Notes under the pieces: generated by a model
What the model saw: the letters and a program-made list of their open reading frames with translations, nothing else
What the model was told of the DNA's origin: nothing
The model's database searches: none
Position numbers and translations under genes: made by a program
Shown here: piece after piece, positions 1-11,589 of the stretch
Numbering within the stretch: the first letter of the stretch is position 1
Layout of the letters: every line of letters starts with the position of its first letter
Assembly (NCBI GenBank): GCA_051453625.1
Contig: JBOZIK010000001.1
Location: 225,977,846 to 226,041,845 of the forward strand
DNA length: 64,000 nt
Reading direction: 5' to 3'
Origin: Welwitschia mirabilis
Lineage: Eukaryota; Gnetophyta; Gnetopsida; Welwitschiales

Positions 1-541
1 ATGAACAACAAAGAAGCATGAATATAAGGAACCATACATAAACATTATAATTTCAATAGTAAATGCATAAAAAGGACCAATAAGAAAGCACGAAGATAAA
101 GAATCATACATACACATAATGATTTCCATAAAGAATGCATATGAAAGGACCAATAAGGAAGCATAAAGATTAGGAACCATACATGCACATAATGATTTCA
201 ATACTGAATGTATAAGAAAGGACCAACAAGGAAGTATAATGGTTAGTAACCATATATAAACATGATAATCTCAATACGAAATGCATAAAAAGGACCAATA
301 AGGAAGCATAAAGATTAGGAATCATACATGTACATAATGATTTCAATACCAAATGTATAAGAAAGGACCAACAAGGAAGCACAAGGGTCAAGAACCATAC
401 ATACACATAACTATTTCAATATCGAATGCATAAGAATGACCATTACGAAAGCAAGAAGGTAAAGAACCATACATAAACACGATAATCTCAATACAGAATG
501 CATAAAAAGGACCAATAAGGAAGCATAAAAGAATAGAACCG
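1..541. repeat. 72-73 bp tandem repeat, about 7.4 copies
   Basis: Units begin near 29, 101, 174, 247, 319, 392 and 464, with a partial unit at 1-28 and the start of another at 536. Each unit reads roughly GAACCATACATAAACATGAT, then a TCAATAC..AATGCATAA stretch, then a conserved AAAGGACCAATAAGGAAGCA block. Units 1, 4 and 7 resemble each other most (AAAC..GATAATCTCAATA and CATAAAAAGGACC), which suggests a three-unit higher-order period of about 217 bp. The minus-strand frame at 170-406 is only this repeat read through and is not a gene. The array runs off the left edge, so its full size is unknown. Confidence 0.9.
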
Positions 542-623
542 TACCAATTTTTAAGAACTCAAGATCTTTACAAGTCTTCAAGGCTTTTTCGATCTCCAAG
601 ACTCCATAGCAAAAGGTTTTCCA

Positions 624-876
624 NNNNNNNNNNNNNNNNNNNNNNNNNNNNNNNNNNNNNNNNNNNNNNNNNNNNNNNNNNNNNNNNNNNNNNNNNNNNN
701 NNNNNNNNNNNNNNNNNNNNNNNNNNNNNNNNNNNNNNNNNNNNNNNNNNNNNNNNNNNNNNNNNNNNNNNNNNNNNNNNNNNNNNNNNNNNNNNNNNNN
801 NNNNNNNNNNNNNNNNNNNNNNNNNNNNNNNNNNNNNNNNNNNNNNNNNNNNNNNNNNNNNNNNNNNNNNNNNNNN
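624..876. other. assembly gap (253 N)
   Basis: A run of N separates the tandem repeat and a short unassigned piece (542-623) from the gypsy element to the right. If the left LTR of G1 had the same length as the right one, its outer end would fall inside this gap. Confidence 0.99.
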
Positions 877-1139
877 ATAAATAACATGTCTCCACAATAA
901 ACATTCAATTTGACATTTACCTTCAATTATATAAGTAAATAAAAGATATTATTTCCACCACAAGAGCATATAGAGATTGGGTACAAACATTTACATAAAA
1001 CAATATTCATATTGCAATTTAATAATACAACATTTCAATAACATCATAATTATAACAATTGGGATTTCAAGTAATCTAATACTTCCCAAATATTTCATTA
1101 AGCATAAACTTACAAATTTATTAGAAAAGTAAAAATGTG
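877..1139. other. AT-rich stretch, unassigned
   Basis: I see no coding signal or repeat. By position it should be the outer part of the left LTR of G1, but I could not align it convincingly to the matching part of the right LTR (6429-6740). It may be a diverged, rearranged or unrelated sequence. Confidence 0.4.
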
Positions 1140-1593
1140 GATGTGACATCCTCTCTAGTTTCAACTCTAAGATTTATTACTTCTCCCTTCTCTAAGTTCT
1201 TCACCAATGCTTCTTTAAGTCCTTCCCTTCATCTCATCATAACCCCTTAGTTATATAACTCTATAGGGGATTTTTATCAATAAAAAATCCTCCTAACATT
1301 AACCTCTTACACCATTCACTAAAAATATCTTTTAAAGATAACATATTTCTTACATGTGGATTCCATCTAAACATAATATATTCCTTATACATTTGTTTTT
1401 TTCTAGATATAATGTACTTTACTTATTAAGATTCTTTTTATATGACTACATATGATACCTGTATGGTCATTACATATGGTGCTTTCACAACAATTACACA
1501 TGGAAAATATTATTTTTCATAAAAACCTTAACAAATAGACCTCTAACTAAAACACACTTATTATTTTTATTCTTCTAAGAATGATCTACATCA
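1140..1593 (-). repeat. G1 3' LTR, recognisable part
   Basis: This stretch aligns with 6740-7187. Shared blocks include TCCTCCTAACA, TAACATATTTCTTACA, TGGCCATTACATAT-like and CTAACTAAAACA, followed by TTATTTTTATTCTTCTAA. Its inner end is CTACATCA at 1586-1593, directly against a polypurine tract. The outer part, left of about 1140, could not be aligned. Confidence 0.8.
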
Positions 1594-1605
1594 TCCTCCC
1601 CTACT
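1594..1605 (-). promoter_or_regulatory. G1 polypurine tract
   Basis: On the minus strand this reads AGTAGGGGAGGA immediately before TGATGTAG, the first bases of the 3' LTR. That is the expected plus-strand DNA priming site of a Ty3/gypsy element, and it fixes the LTR boundary. Confidence 0.8.
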
Positions 1606-1899
1606 TGGAAATGCACTATCATAAAAAAGGAATTCCTCCCTTACTAGATTTTTATAGCCCATTCTTAGGTATTTTTTCTCTAAGATCCAAATTGCATCCT
1701 TTAGGTGATCTTCTAGAAATCAGACTAGGTATTCTTTGTACGATTTTCTTTGTGTTTTCTTTCATTCTTTTTGGGAATCACTAGTATCTCCTCTAGATTT
1801 TGATTTTCTTTATTTAATTTCTTTAGCTTCATAATTCAAGCTTTATCTTGTATAAGTTCTTCATATACTTTACTAAGTTTGAAACATTAGATATAGGTT

Positions 1900-3010
1900 A
1901 AATGTCCACATTCTCTAGAAGATACAATTGGTACAAGTTTAATGAAATCTTTTTTATTAAGGTTAAAACATTAAACATAGTAAAATATCCACATCTTCTA
2001 AAATATCAAATTAATATACATTTAATAAATTTGATTTATCATTATGCATGGATTAAGCTTCTAGAAATTGATCTTGTTATATATTCTAGAGGGAATATTT
2101 TCTTTCACAAGTATCTCATAATTAACTCATATTCCTCAAACTTCATATTTCTTTTTCACTTGTTCACTACATTCTTAGCCTTGTCATTTGATGCTTTCAA
2201 ATAATTTTTCACATATTCATGAAATTATAAAATTTTCTTTACATAGTCTTCTATCAAAGCTAAAGGTTCTAGTATATCATCCAATATATTAAACATGCTT
2301 AGTGACATCTATGTATTACTTCAAATGGTGACTCTTTAGTACTATTTATTAAATTATTATAATAAAACTCTATATGTAATAACTAATATTTCCACCTATT
2401 TGGGTTTATCTTGTAAAGGCATCTTAGCAAGCTTCTAATGTTGTACTTTACCATGTCTATTTCTCCATCAGTTTGTGAATGATATGTTGAAGAATACTAT
2501 AAGTTAATATCCATTATGTACCATAGGCTCCTTAAAAAATAAGATATGAATCTTACATCTCTATCTAAAACTATTATCTTTGGTAACCTAAAAAGTTGAA
2601 CAATTTCTAAAGAATAACATAGTGATACATGAAGCATCACATATCTTGGCATAAGGAATAATGTTCCATCTTGATAAATCTATTTATCATTACCATAATG
2701 AAATGATAACTACTCTTGAAATGAGGTAATTCCAAGATGAAATTCATACTCAAGTCTTACCATGATTTCATTAAAACTAGTACACATAGGTATAATCTTA
2801 TATTTGTTGATCCTCCCTTTTCTCTTTAACATGTATAGCAAATTCATACCATGCACTATACATCCTTATACATGCTAGGATAATAGTATAATCTTTTTAA
2901 TAATTAACAGGTTTTATTTGATCCATGATGTCTAGTCAGGTCTTCATAATATGTTTCTTGTAATATGTTTTTCCTTGCTGATCCTTTAAGAATACACAAT
3001 CTCTTATTAT
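1900..3010 (-). pseudogene. G1 integrase remnant
   Basis: Integrase inserts the cDNA copy into chromosomal DNA. Minus-strand translation across frames gives, in order, an HHCC-type leader (NNKRLCILKGSARKNILQET near 2950-3010), a GSNKT..LLKRLYYYPSMYKD stretch near 2850-2935, a core with DRFSKM-like remains near 2600-2700, and the active-site region STYHSQTDGE near 2440-2490. A C-terminal stretch (YVKNYLKASNDKAKN) follows near 2200. Several stops and frameshifts interrupt it. It lies downstream of RNase H, the gypsy order. Confidence 0.78.
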
Positions 3011-3011
3011 T

Positions 3012-3450
3012 TTAAATCAATCTATCTTGAATGTGAAAGTCCTTAAAATTATATCCTTGTAAAGGATTCTTTACTTTATTCCCTAACTCCTTAAAGTCTA
3101 AATCATAATGATATAAATATAAAATACATAATAAATTAAAATTAACTTTGTAAAGTCTTATCATCTTCTTATTTTTATTCTTAACCACAAAGATAAGTTC
3201 TTGTAGCTTTGATACCAACTTTAATTGCTTTTTACTTAACTTGTTTGGAGTATTTATTCATTGCAAAGTCTTATGATTTATGAACATAATCAAATTCTTC
3301 TATAGTAGGTAATATCTTCAAATCTTCAATGATTGCAAAATAGCATATAACTCCTTTTCATAGGTTAATTACTTTTTCTTATATTTATTTAGCTTATTAC
3401 TAAAGAAAGTAATGGTTTTCCCTTCTTAGATGAGGACTCCTTCAATTTAT
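3012..3450 (-). pseudogene. G1 RNase H remnant
   Basis: The minus-strand frame at 3012-3218 (68 codons) has a tail that looks like the connection between RNase H and the integrase leader of gypsy elements. A degraded NKVADAL-like signal is seen around GNKVKNPLQG. The upstream part is cut by the CA microsatellite. Assignment rests mainly on position between RT and integrase. Confidence 0.55.
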
Positions 3451-3483
3451 TTATCACTTGCATTATGTTCCATTTGAAAAGTA

Positions 3484-3484
<1 letters not shown>

Positions 3485-3555
<71 letters not shown>

Positions 3556-3659
3556 NNNNNNNNNNNNNNNNNNNNNNNNNNNNNNNNNNNNNNNNNNNNN
3601 NNNNNNNNNNNNNNNNNNNNNNNNNNNNNNNNNNNNNNNNNNNNNNNNNNNNNNNCACA

Positions 3660-3730
<71 letters not shown>
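3485..3730. repeat. (CA)n microsatellite with a 100-N gap inside
   Basis: Uninterrupted CA dinucleotides run from about 3485 to 3555 and from 3656 to about 3726, with one AAACA interruption near 3660. The N run at 3556-3655 means the true length is unknown. It sits inside pol of G1 between RT and RNase H. The poly-Cys-Val and poly-His-Thr frames seen here are translation shadows. Confidence 0.97.
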
Positions 3731-3732
<2 letters not shown>

Positions 3733-3824
3733 AAGAACTATATAAGTGCTAATGTGGAACATTCAATGATACTCTTTTTAAATTACTCAATTGATTCATC
3801 TTCCTTCTTAGTCTACTTGAATGC

Positions 3825-4645
3825 TCAATCCTTCTTGATGATACTTAATATTAATGCATAAATCTTGCTAAAATTCGTAATAAATCTTTTGTAAAATCTT
3901 GCTAATCCATGAAAAATATGAAAATCCATTATGAATGATAGTATAGAGCAATCCAAAATAGCCTGTATCTTATCTAGATTCATCTTCATTCTATATTTGG
4001 GATAACTATCTGAAGAAACACTAGTTCTAGCTTGGAAAATGTACACTTTTTACATTTATCATTAACTATTTTTTAATATTTGAAGAAATTTTATTAAATG
4101 TTTTATATGTTTCTTAATATTTTCTCTAAATACTAAGACATCATTTATAAAAACAATATTAAACTTTTTATAAAAAGACTTTAGTAACTTTGTTATTAAC
4201 CTCATGTATGTACTTAGAGCATTCATCAATCTAAACAACATCATCATCAATTTATATAATTCATTTGGGATTTTGAAGGATGTCTTCCATTCATTTCCTT
4301 CTTGAATACATATTTAATGATATCCACTATTTAAATCTATCTTATTAAAAACATATGCTCTTACAAAGTGATTTAAAATGTGAATCTTATGAGGCATAGA
4401 AAAGGTTATCTCATTGATGTATTTTGCATTAACACACATGCACAAGTCCTTGTTATCCTTCTTTGGAGTTAATAATACTAGAACAAAACATGAAAATAAA
4501 TTTTCCTTGATCAATCCTTTTTCTAACAACTCTAGTACCTATCTACTTATCTCTTTCCTTTCATGCAGTTCCATTTTATATGGTGATTTGTTTGGGAGTG
4601 AAACATTAAGACTAGATTTATCTAATAGTTTATGCTCCTAATAAG
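3825..4645 (-). pseudogene. G1 reverse transcriptase remnant
   Basis: Three short minus-strand frames, read in order, cover one RT. 4529 to 4314 has MLEKGLIKENLFSCFVLVLL and FNKIDLNSGYH. 4250 to 4062 has FRLMNALSTYMRLITKLLKS followed by FINDVLVF, the degraded catalytic motif (YxDD in active enzymes). 4046 to 3825 has FHGLARFYKRFITNFSKIYA, the thumb and connection region. A weak PNKSPYKMELHER-like leader reaches 4640. This is a close fit to plant chromovirus RT. Frameshifts and stops make it non-functional. Confidence 0.93.
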
Positions 4646-4849
4646 TGATAAATAATAATGAGAATTATCAATAAAGATATATATAAATGATTTTAATACA
4701 TATTTTACCTATATTAAGCATTCCTTCAACTATTATTCTAAGGATATCTTTCATACCAATGCCATGTCATAGCCTTCTTATTTTATTTTGTCTATCACCT
4801 CCTTTATTCCCAAGAATCATACACTTGTCTTGTTCTATAAAATATATTC

Positions 4850-5300
4850 TGAATGTAGTAACAACTAAAATATCTTTTCATTCTTATAAACTATGATACA
4901 AGTATTAGTCTTTTTATTATGCATGCACTTAGTATTAAATTGTCATAGTCTACTTAATAATAAATGATAATCATCTATAGGAATAACATCATAATGAACT
5001 TAATCATAAAAGTTACCAATTTTAAAGTTCACTAGACAGTGTTTTATAACTATGGCATGACATCCCTTTGGTAACCATAAGATTGGATATGATGCTAGAT
5101 GTATCATGGTCTATAACTTTAAATTTTTTACCATCTTAGATAACTTAAGTTATTAGTGCTTCCATTATTAACTATAAGTTTGCATGCATTGACTTTCTAC
5201 TTATATCTAGTTCTAAATAATTTCCTCCATTGTTTTTCCTTCTTAACAATTTCTGATCTTGCATGAGAGTTCTTCTAACAATCATATTTTCTATTTCTCA
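4850..5300 (-). pseudogene. G1 protease / linker region remnant
   Basis: On the minus strand, near 4960-5090, the translation reads MVTKGMSCHS then VIPIDDYHLLLSRL. This is like the retropepsin-to-RT linker of Reina-type elements, where a V.PMDDF..VLG.. motif is usual. The catalytic DTGA motif is not clear. Position between the gag zinc knuckle and RT supports the call. Confidence 0.55.
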
Positions 5301-5389
5301 TCACTAGTATTTTCTAGTTTCTTATTTGCAGAATCTTCACTTATCTTACCATGCTCAAAGATAACATTAGTATGTATAGCCTTCTTTCC

Positions 5390-6410
5390 TAATGGACATT
5401 CATAAGACTTATATTCTGGCTTATGGCATTTATAGTGGATAGTTAAAAAATTATCTTCCATAATTCTTCCATGATAGATACCTTTTCTACCTATGACATC
5501 CTTCTTTTCTTTAATTTATCATTCTTGATTTTTTGTTTCTCCTTATAGATAACCTTTTATTTATGATTTCTTTCTTTTCAATCTTCCTCCATTTGAAATA
5601 TTTCTTTTCTACAACTTCTTTTCTATTCACAATGCATGTTGATATACTTCATTTATTATTTTAGGAGTAATAATGGTAATTTCATCTTAAGTAATAAATC
5701 TTAAAACCCATGAAATATTTGGTTACCTCTTCTATGCTAGAGTTAAAATGTTTGGCTTGAATGATAAGTGCATGAAACTCCTTTGTGTAATCCATCATAT
5801 ACTTTTCCCTTATTTAAGTGTTTGCACCTTTTTTATTATCTCTATCCTATGTAAAAGTGGCATGAGCTTGTCTTATAATATCTCTTTTGTATAGCTTTAA
5901 GAAGTTAGAAGATTATAATCTTGATGACTCTTCTAAACATACTTCAACCAACTAGCTGAAACTTCCTACAAATGAATTGCATTAATATTTACCTTATTTT
6001 CTACATTTATATTATCTATCTTGAATTACTACTCCATGTTTCAAGTCCAATCTTAAATATTTTCTACTTTTAAACTTTTTCTAAATGGTGGATGCTTCTA
6101 TCCTAGCTTCATGAGGGCTTGTATAAAATTAAAATTCTATTTATTTTTACTTAGAGATTCATGCATACCAGTATCTATTATTGTCTTATACACCATAGAG
6201 CATTCTTGTTTATGCTTCTTCTATGGAATTGGCTCTAAAGTTTTCGGTGTATAATTCATACTCATATTTTTTACCATCTCTTGCATTATATGTAAGGTAT
6301 CTTTTATTATTATTTCTTGCATTGTAAGATTCTTTTATAGGTGAGAGACTATTATCTTCTTTGGAAGAATCTTAAAATCAAATTCAACACTAACTCCACA
6401 CAAAACCAAA
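5390..6410 (-). pseudogene. G1 gag remnant with CCHC zinc knuckle
   Basis: Gag is the capsid and nucleocapsid protein that packages the element RNA. Minus-strand translation is lysine-rich, with a capsid-like part (HPPFRKSLK, WLKYV-like) near 5900-6080 and a nucleic-acid-binding knuckle CHKPEYKSYECPLGKKA at about 5392-5437. The frame at 6335-6562 runs across the PBS and LTR, so its N-terminus is not real coding. Many stops are present. Confidence 0.68.
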
Positions 6411-6416
6411 AATTTA

Positions 6417-6426
6417 TCTAATACCA
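6417..6426 (-). promoter_or_regulatory. G1 primer-binding site (initiator tRNA-Met type)
   Basis: The minus strand reads TGGTATTAGA two bases inside the LTR terminus ...CTACATCA. The canonical plant site is TGGTATCAGA, so one C to T change explains it. Confidence 0.75.
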
Positions 6427-6428
6427 AA

Positions 6429-7187
6429 TGATGTAGAGAAAATGTAATGAAATCCCAAGAATGCTTTGGGAATTGTATTTCTAGAGAGGCATAGAAAATA
6501 TTAAAAAAAAATGCAAGAAATAAAGTATTAAAGGAATTACTTTCTATTACTAAAAAAAACAATTACAAAACTTACAATCAGACTTAAACTAGTGGAGCAT
6601 ACATGAGCCCTCTTATTAATAGTGATAATTAAAGCCTCATCTAGTCTTTATCACCTTGATTCTTGCTATCCATTAAGAGAGAACATAAATGAGCCATGAT
6701 CTTCATCAGGAATTATCTTTTCAAGGTCCTTCATAAGATTACCTCTTAAGCTTTAGATCCAAGATCTCTTACTTCTTCCTTTTCTAAGTCCTTTATTAAT
6801 ATGTTCTCTAAGTTATGCTCTTCATCTCCTCATAGCCCCTTATCTATAGGGCTTCAAGAGGAATCCTTATAAACAAGAAATCCTCCTAACACTAGCCACT
6901 TATACCATTTACTAAAAATAGCTTTTAAAGGTAACATATTTCTTACAAATGGATTTCCTTTAATCATAATATATTTCTTACACATTTGTCTTTTCTTAGA
7001 TATAACATATTTCACTTATCAAAATTTCTTTTATGCTATTACACATGGCACCTATATGGCCATTACATATCTTACCTTCATGAAAATTACACATGATAGA
7101 TATTATTTTCCACATAAATATCAATAAATAGATTTCTAACTAAAACAAGCCTATTATTTTTATTCTTCTAATGATGTTTTGATATCA
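6429..7187 (-). repeat. G1 5' LTR (759 bp)
   Basis: On the + strand it begins TGATGTAGAG at 6429 and ends TGATATCA at 7187, with the PBS directly inside. About 450 bp align with the other LTR (1140-1593). The first 300 bp were not matched on the other side. Confidence 0.82.
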
Positions 7188-7636
7188 CAGAAGTTGAAAT
7201 AATATTAAAGCTATGTATTTGAAAAAATTATCAATAGAGTATTTTAAAGAATTTTAGAAACCAAATAATGAGTGTTAGATAAGTTCATACAAAAGAGTTT
7301 ATGAGTTCTATGATAGGTATCATATTTTTTACTATTATTTCTAATCATAAAATAGATGTAAGAGAAGAACAAGATAATTCCTTAGAGGATTAAACATGGA
7401 TACTTTGAAAAATAAGGACTTCTTAACGAGAGGGATAATTACAAATTAAAATCTTTTTATCATAAGAAATGTGTTTTTATAACTTTGTAAAATGGATCAA
7501 AGTTAAAACATGAAAGGACATGATAAAAAAGGGAAAAAAAAAAAGAAAAATAAATCAAATTAAAAATGAGTCAACTAATTTTAAACAATAAAATTTAAAA
7601 AAGTATGTTACTCAATGAAGTAAAAAACATAAGATG
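7188..7636. other. unassigned spacer between G1 and G2
   Basis: AT-rich sequence with an A-rich run near 7530-7550. I see no LTR match or readable domain. It may belong to an older element interrupted by G1 and G2. Confidence 0.4.
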
Positions 7637-8924
7637 TGTTATTCATTGTCAAAGTTTACATCAAGGAATTTAGGCTTTGTTAGCATGCTTAATTGATAAT
7701 AATGTTAATTTTATGTATTCATTATGATTAAGGCCATGGAAATCTAATATTACTAACAATCTAACTTAACATTATTATTTCACAAGATATTTGCAACATT
7801 TGGAGCATTATGATAGAAGATGGAGGGGTGCTAAGCATTATTGGTAGTACCACCTATTCTAGGAGTATCTATAAGCAGAATGGGTCCATACTTATGTTCC
7901 TCAATTCTATTAATGTAAGTAATTCATTTTAGTTATTTACATGATAGAATATGAATGAAGAATATTTTACAAGAAAAACCCCTTCAAATTGGCCCCATGA
8001 TTAAAGGATAATCTTGTAAACTTTAAAGAGTAACCCCAATAGTCTTTAGAAATCCTAATTGAAAACTTTAATTATAGCCTATAAATACTCTTATTTCTTT
8101 CATTTGAAGTGGATAATTTGGCATATTATATAAGAGATATTAGAGTTTTAGTTATATGTTCTTTTTTGAGCCTCCCATAGGGTTGGGATAGCTATCAAGC
8201 TAGCATTATACCTATTAGTTTACTATGAGTACTTTCATGGATCATATGATTTTACTTTTTTGATAATAAAATGTTACATGTTCTTAGTTCATCACTTTGG
8301 CATATAGTTTTCATAGATCTCATACTTATTATGCTTAAAATTATCTAGGACATCTTTTTAATTTTGGATCATTTTTTGATTTTCTTTTAATTTTAGCTTG
8401 CATAATATAAATATGATGTTGGAAGAATTATACTTTTCATTCTTATTTTTTTTTTATTATGAAGGCTAGGTGGCTTGGAAACATTACCTTATATCTATGG
8501 TGGATGAGATTATTCCACTGTGCTTAAGATAGAACTACATGAGTCACATGTTTATGGTGGATGAAATTATGTCACTATGCTTGAGCTAAAGTAAAATCTA
8601 TAAAAATTTACTTTCATAGATATGCTTTTCCACAAAGTTATTGTACTACTTTGAATGCTATTTTTTATTCATAGTACTCTTATACATTTCACTCTCTTAT
8701 ACTTGTTATTATTATGCTTACCTTACTGATTGTTCACAACATCTCTCCCTAAGAAAGAATGATATTTGAAATATACTATAAATGATAGTCCTAGTACCAT
8801 TGGTAAACATTGGGTTTGTTCATATAAAATTTGTATCCCTAGGGTGATTTTAATATTTACTATACATTAATGACAAATACAAGGGTAGTCAAATTTCATC
8901 ACAAGTAGCTTTTTAATGCTATTA
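7637..8924 (+). repeat. G2 left LTR
   Basis: Matches 30925-32245 block by block: TTTACATCAAGGAA-TTAGGCTTTG, GCATGCTTAATTGATAAT, TATTGGTAGT, AGCCTATAAATAC, TTGGCATATTATATAAGAGA and GTATCCCTAGG. The TATAAATAC at about 8089 is a possible TATA box. The first bases are uncertain. Confidence 0.72.
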
Positions 8925-8944
8925 TTTGGAATTGTGGCATGGTA
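8925..8944 (+). promoter_or_regulatory. possible G2 primer-binding site (tRNA-Asp type)
   Basis: TTTGGAATTGTGGCATGGTA matches the Athila/Tat consensus TTTGGCGCCGTTGCCGGGGA at 13 of 20 positions, with most changes at CpG or C-rich positions. It follows a TCCCTAGG...TTTCATCACAAG stretch typical of LTR ends in this lineage. Similarity between the two LTR copies seems to run slightly past this point, so the boundary is not secure. Confidence 0.35.
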
Positions 8945-10224
8945 GCTATAGTAAGGCATGTATAAAATTTACATGTTTGTACCCCTTTTTGGTTCTTTCT
9001 TTTATTTTTTTCCTTTCATTTTTTCTTTTATATTGATCCCTTTTCAATGCCTTTTTATTTTTTCTTTTTTTTTTTTTAATCATTAATGGATTAGTATTGG
9101 TTATGCCTAGTACTTGATCAATGGAATATAATTTGGTAATTTATTTTTATTTTTAGTCTTCCTCTTTTTAATTTTTTTAAGTTTATTTCATTACCTTTTT
9201 CTTTAATTTATTTCATTACAAAAATTATCTAGAATAGTATATCAAATTTTTGTTATAGGATCTAATCTCTTATAGGTTTAAAGAAAAAACATCAAGAAAA
9301 ATGACCAAAAAATTTCTTTCTTCTATCCATTGTCTCTCTGTATGATATCTTCTCTCATCTCTTCCCATCTCTATATTAAGTGACTTCCTTATTAGGTATT
9401 TAAATAAGGGTATTATCATAAAAAATCTTAGGGAAGTTCTTTAGTACTTGTATTTTCTATTTTTGCAATTTTTACTTTTTGCATTTCATTACATTTTAGT
9501 TTTTAATTTTGCATTAAATCTTTTCAAAATTTATATTTAGTTATTTCCTATTAATTAGTCATAATGAACTATTATCCTAGACTATCAATAACCTTGAGAG
9601 TTATATCTTCAACTTTTACTAAAACCATTTTCCACCAAATTATTCGCACTACAAGCTGCCCTTACTAGTGCCACCCCCTTCTTACATCAAAATATTTTCA
9701 TCTTTTGTGAATCTTATGTTTATATCATATTCAATCTTGTCATATATCATGTGCATCCAAAAGTGTAACTTTTCTTAACTATATTTTCTTACATTTCATA
9801 AACTAGCAAGGAACACTGAATGGTAGGTTATATCAAATCCATATCAATTAAATAATGAAAAAAATACCAAGAAAATGAAAACAATTTATTAGATTCTTAT
9901 TCTCACAACTTTGGAAATAACTTTAGTTTTAATTAAATAAAATAAATGTTAAAAGAATATCTTAATCATAATATCTAGGTACCCATTCTTGTATTATTCA
10001 AACTCCTAGTTATAAGAGAATTAATTTCAAATTAGTAATTATTTAACTTATTTCATATTTTTATGGTTTAAAGTCTAAGAATTCTTACTTAAATCTTAAG
10101 GATTTTAAGTGTATCATGTCTATAATCCATTAAAGGCTTAATACATCTAATTCACTTAAGTTGATATTATTTCCTTTTGCCCTTGAAGAAAAGGTAAATT
10201 TTGAATATATATTTTAAAACCTAC
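8945..10224 (+). other. G2 5' leader, no domain recognised
   Basis: T-rich and AT-rich sequence between the left LTR and gag. Pyrimidine tracts occur at 8995-9080, and a TTTAAATAAGGG motif lies near 9398. No repeat or RNA gene was recognised. Confidence 0.5.
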
Positions 10225-11100
10225 TACTCTTATTAATTGGGCTAAATTTGACGAAGATTTCATTAGAAAAGTTTTTCCTAGTTATAAGACTAATGCCATT
10301 GGATAGGAGATCATAAATATCTAATAAAAGGATAGTGAAACCTTCTCCTACATATTAGAAAGATTTGAAGATCTACTTCTTAAATGTCCATAACATAGTT
10401 TTAAGTAAGGAAGAGTTATAAGTTTTTTTATAAGGAATTTTCTCTAGTCATAGGTAACTTGTGGAGATATTATATAGAGGTTACCTCCTAGACCTAGAAA
10501 TTCATAAAGATTAGTATTTTCTTAAGATCATAGCTAAACATTCAAAAATTGAGAGAAATCTAATAAGCCAACATAATCACAAAAACTTTTTAGATCCACT
10601 AGTGTCTTTAAAATTCTTGAGAATACTAAAGTAAATTACAAGTTTGAAGAATTTTCTAAGAAGATTGAGATTCTTACTACTAATCTTAAATCTGTTATGT
10701 CATATCTTCATTACAACTATTGTCTTGTAGATACTAATGAAACTTATAATTGCTTATCCATCTCCATGTTTTAAGGTATATGAAAGATCAAGTGAATGAT
10801 GCAGGATAATAATAAAAAAAATAAAAGAGCAAATAATCTAAATTTTAAAATGTACAATCATAGATAGAGAAATCACCTAAATTTCTCATAGAAATAAGAT
10901 AGTCCAACTAAGCATCTACTTGTTAATATAAAAGCTTAAACCTTCTTACAACTTCAACATTTTAGAGGCTAAATTTTATAAGTTCATAAAAGCTTAACAT
11001 CACATTAATAACTTATAATAACAATTCAGTTAACAAACCTTTTTGACATTACAAAATTTAGCGCAAGGAATGCAACCACTAAGTCAAACTACTACATATA
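10225..11100 (+). pseudogene. G2 gag remnant (OTA type)
   Basis: The + strand translation contains a gag core of the Athila/Tat type: KVFPSYKTNAI near 10272, then ERFEDLLLKCP near 10360-10392, then a YFYEGL-like segment near 10415-10445. The order is that of plant OTA gags (a KTAxIRxEI motif, then YWERFKxLCxxCP, then FYEGL). Stops such as TAG and TAA occur at expected Gln positions. The C-terminus is not readable. Confidence 0.68.
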
Positions 11101-11589
11101 TCCTTACATTACTTAACTAACATGAGAAGCATAAGCATCTTACTATATACAAGCCTAATGTTGGTAGTTGCAAGTTAATGAAGATGTTCAAATTTAGAAA
11201 ACCAAGGTTATGGATTTGAAAAGTAGGAAAGAAATCAATAAAGAGGTAAAAGAGAAACAACCACATGAAGAAGAAGTATAATAAAGCGAGCTTAAAAGTA
11301 AGAATGAGGTCATAAAAAAGTATGAAGTAGAAAAAGGTATTTCAACTTAAAAAGAACCCTTGCCCTCTCCTCAATAACATGGAAAAAATAAATTGAATAA
11401 GAAGCTACAAGTATCACTAGAAATTTTCAAGAAAGTGAAGATTAATATTCCTCTTTTAGAAGCCCTTAAGTAAGTACTTTCCTAAGCTTATGCATCATCC
11501 AAATAAGAATAAATGTAAAAAGTAAATCCTTCCTTGCTTAACAAACTAGTTCCATCATTCAAAACTAAATCCTTAAAAAATACAAATAT

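Larger units (their letters stand above)
1140..7187 (-). mobile_element. G1: decayed Ty3/gypsy chromovirus-type retrotransposon
   Basis: Read on the minus strand the order is 5' LTR (6429-7187), primer-binding site, gag with a zinc knuckle, protease region, RT, RNase H, integrase, polypurine tract and 3' LTR (ending at 1593). The order RT, RNase H, integrase defines Ty3/gypsy. RT and gag motifs such as HGLARFYKRFITNFS and CHKPEYKSYECP resemble the Reina/Tekay-type plant chromoviruses. Stops and frameshifts break every domain, so the element is dead. LTR ends show the inverted termini TGATGTAG and CTACATCA. The left end is not fixed because of the gap at 624-876. A chromodomain was looked for beyond the integrase and not recognised. 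Confidence 0.88.

Noticed and set aside
1-541. CRISPR-like array
   Set aside because: Units are contiguous 72-73 bp repeats without unique spacers, in a eukaryotic repeat context.
170-926. Hydrophobic minus-strand frames with repeated LLVLFMHFVLRLSCLYMV-like segments
   Set aside because: The periodicity equals the 72-73 bp tandem repeat and the frames run into N; not a membrane protein.
1581-2204. Plus-strand frames of 67 and 100 codons
   Set aside because: They lie antisense to the end of G1 integrase and its 3' region, without start context or known motif.
3389-3762. Several overlapping frames on both strands with poly-Cys-Val or poly-His-Thr
   Set aside because: They are translations of the CA microsatellite and the N gap.
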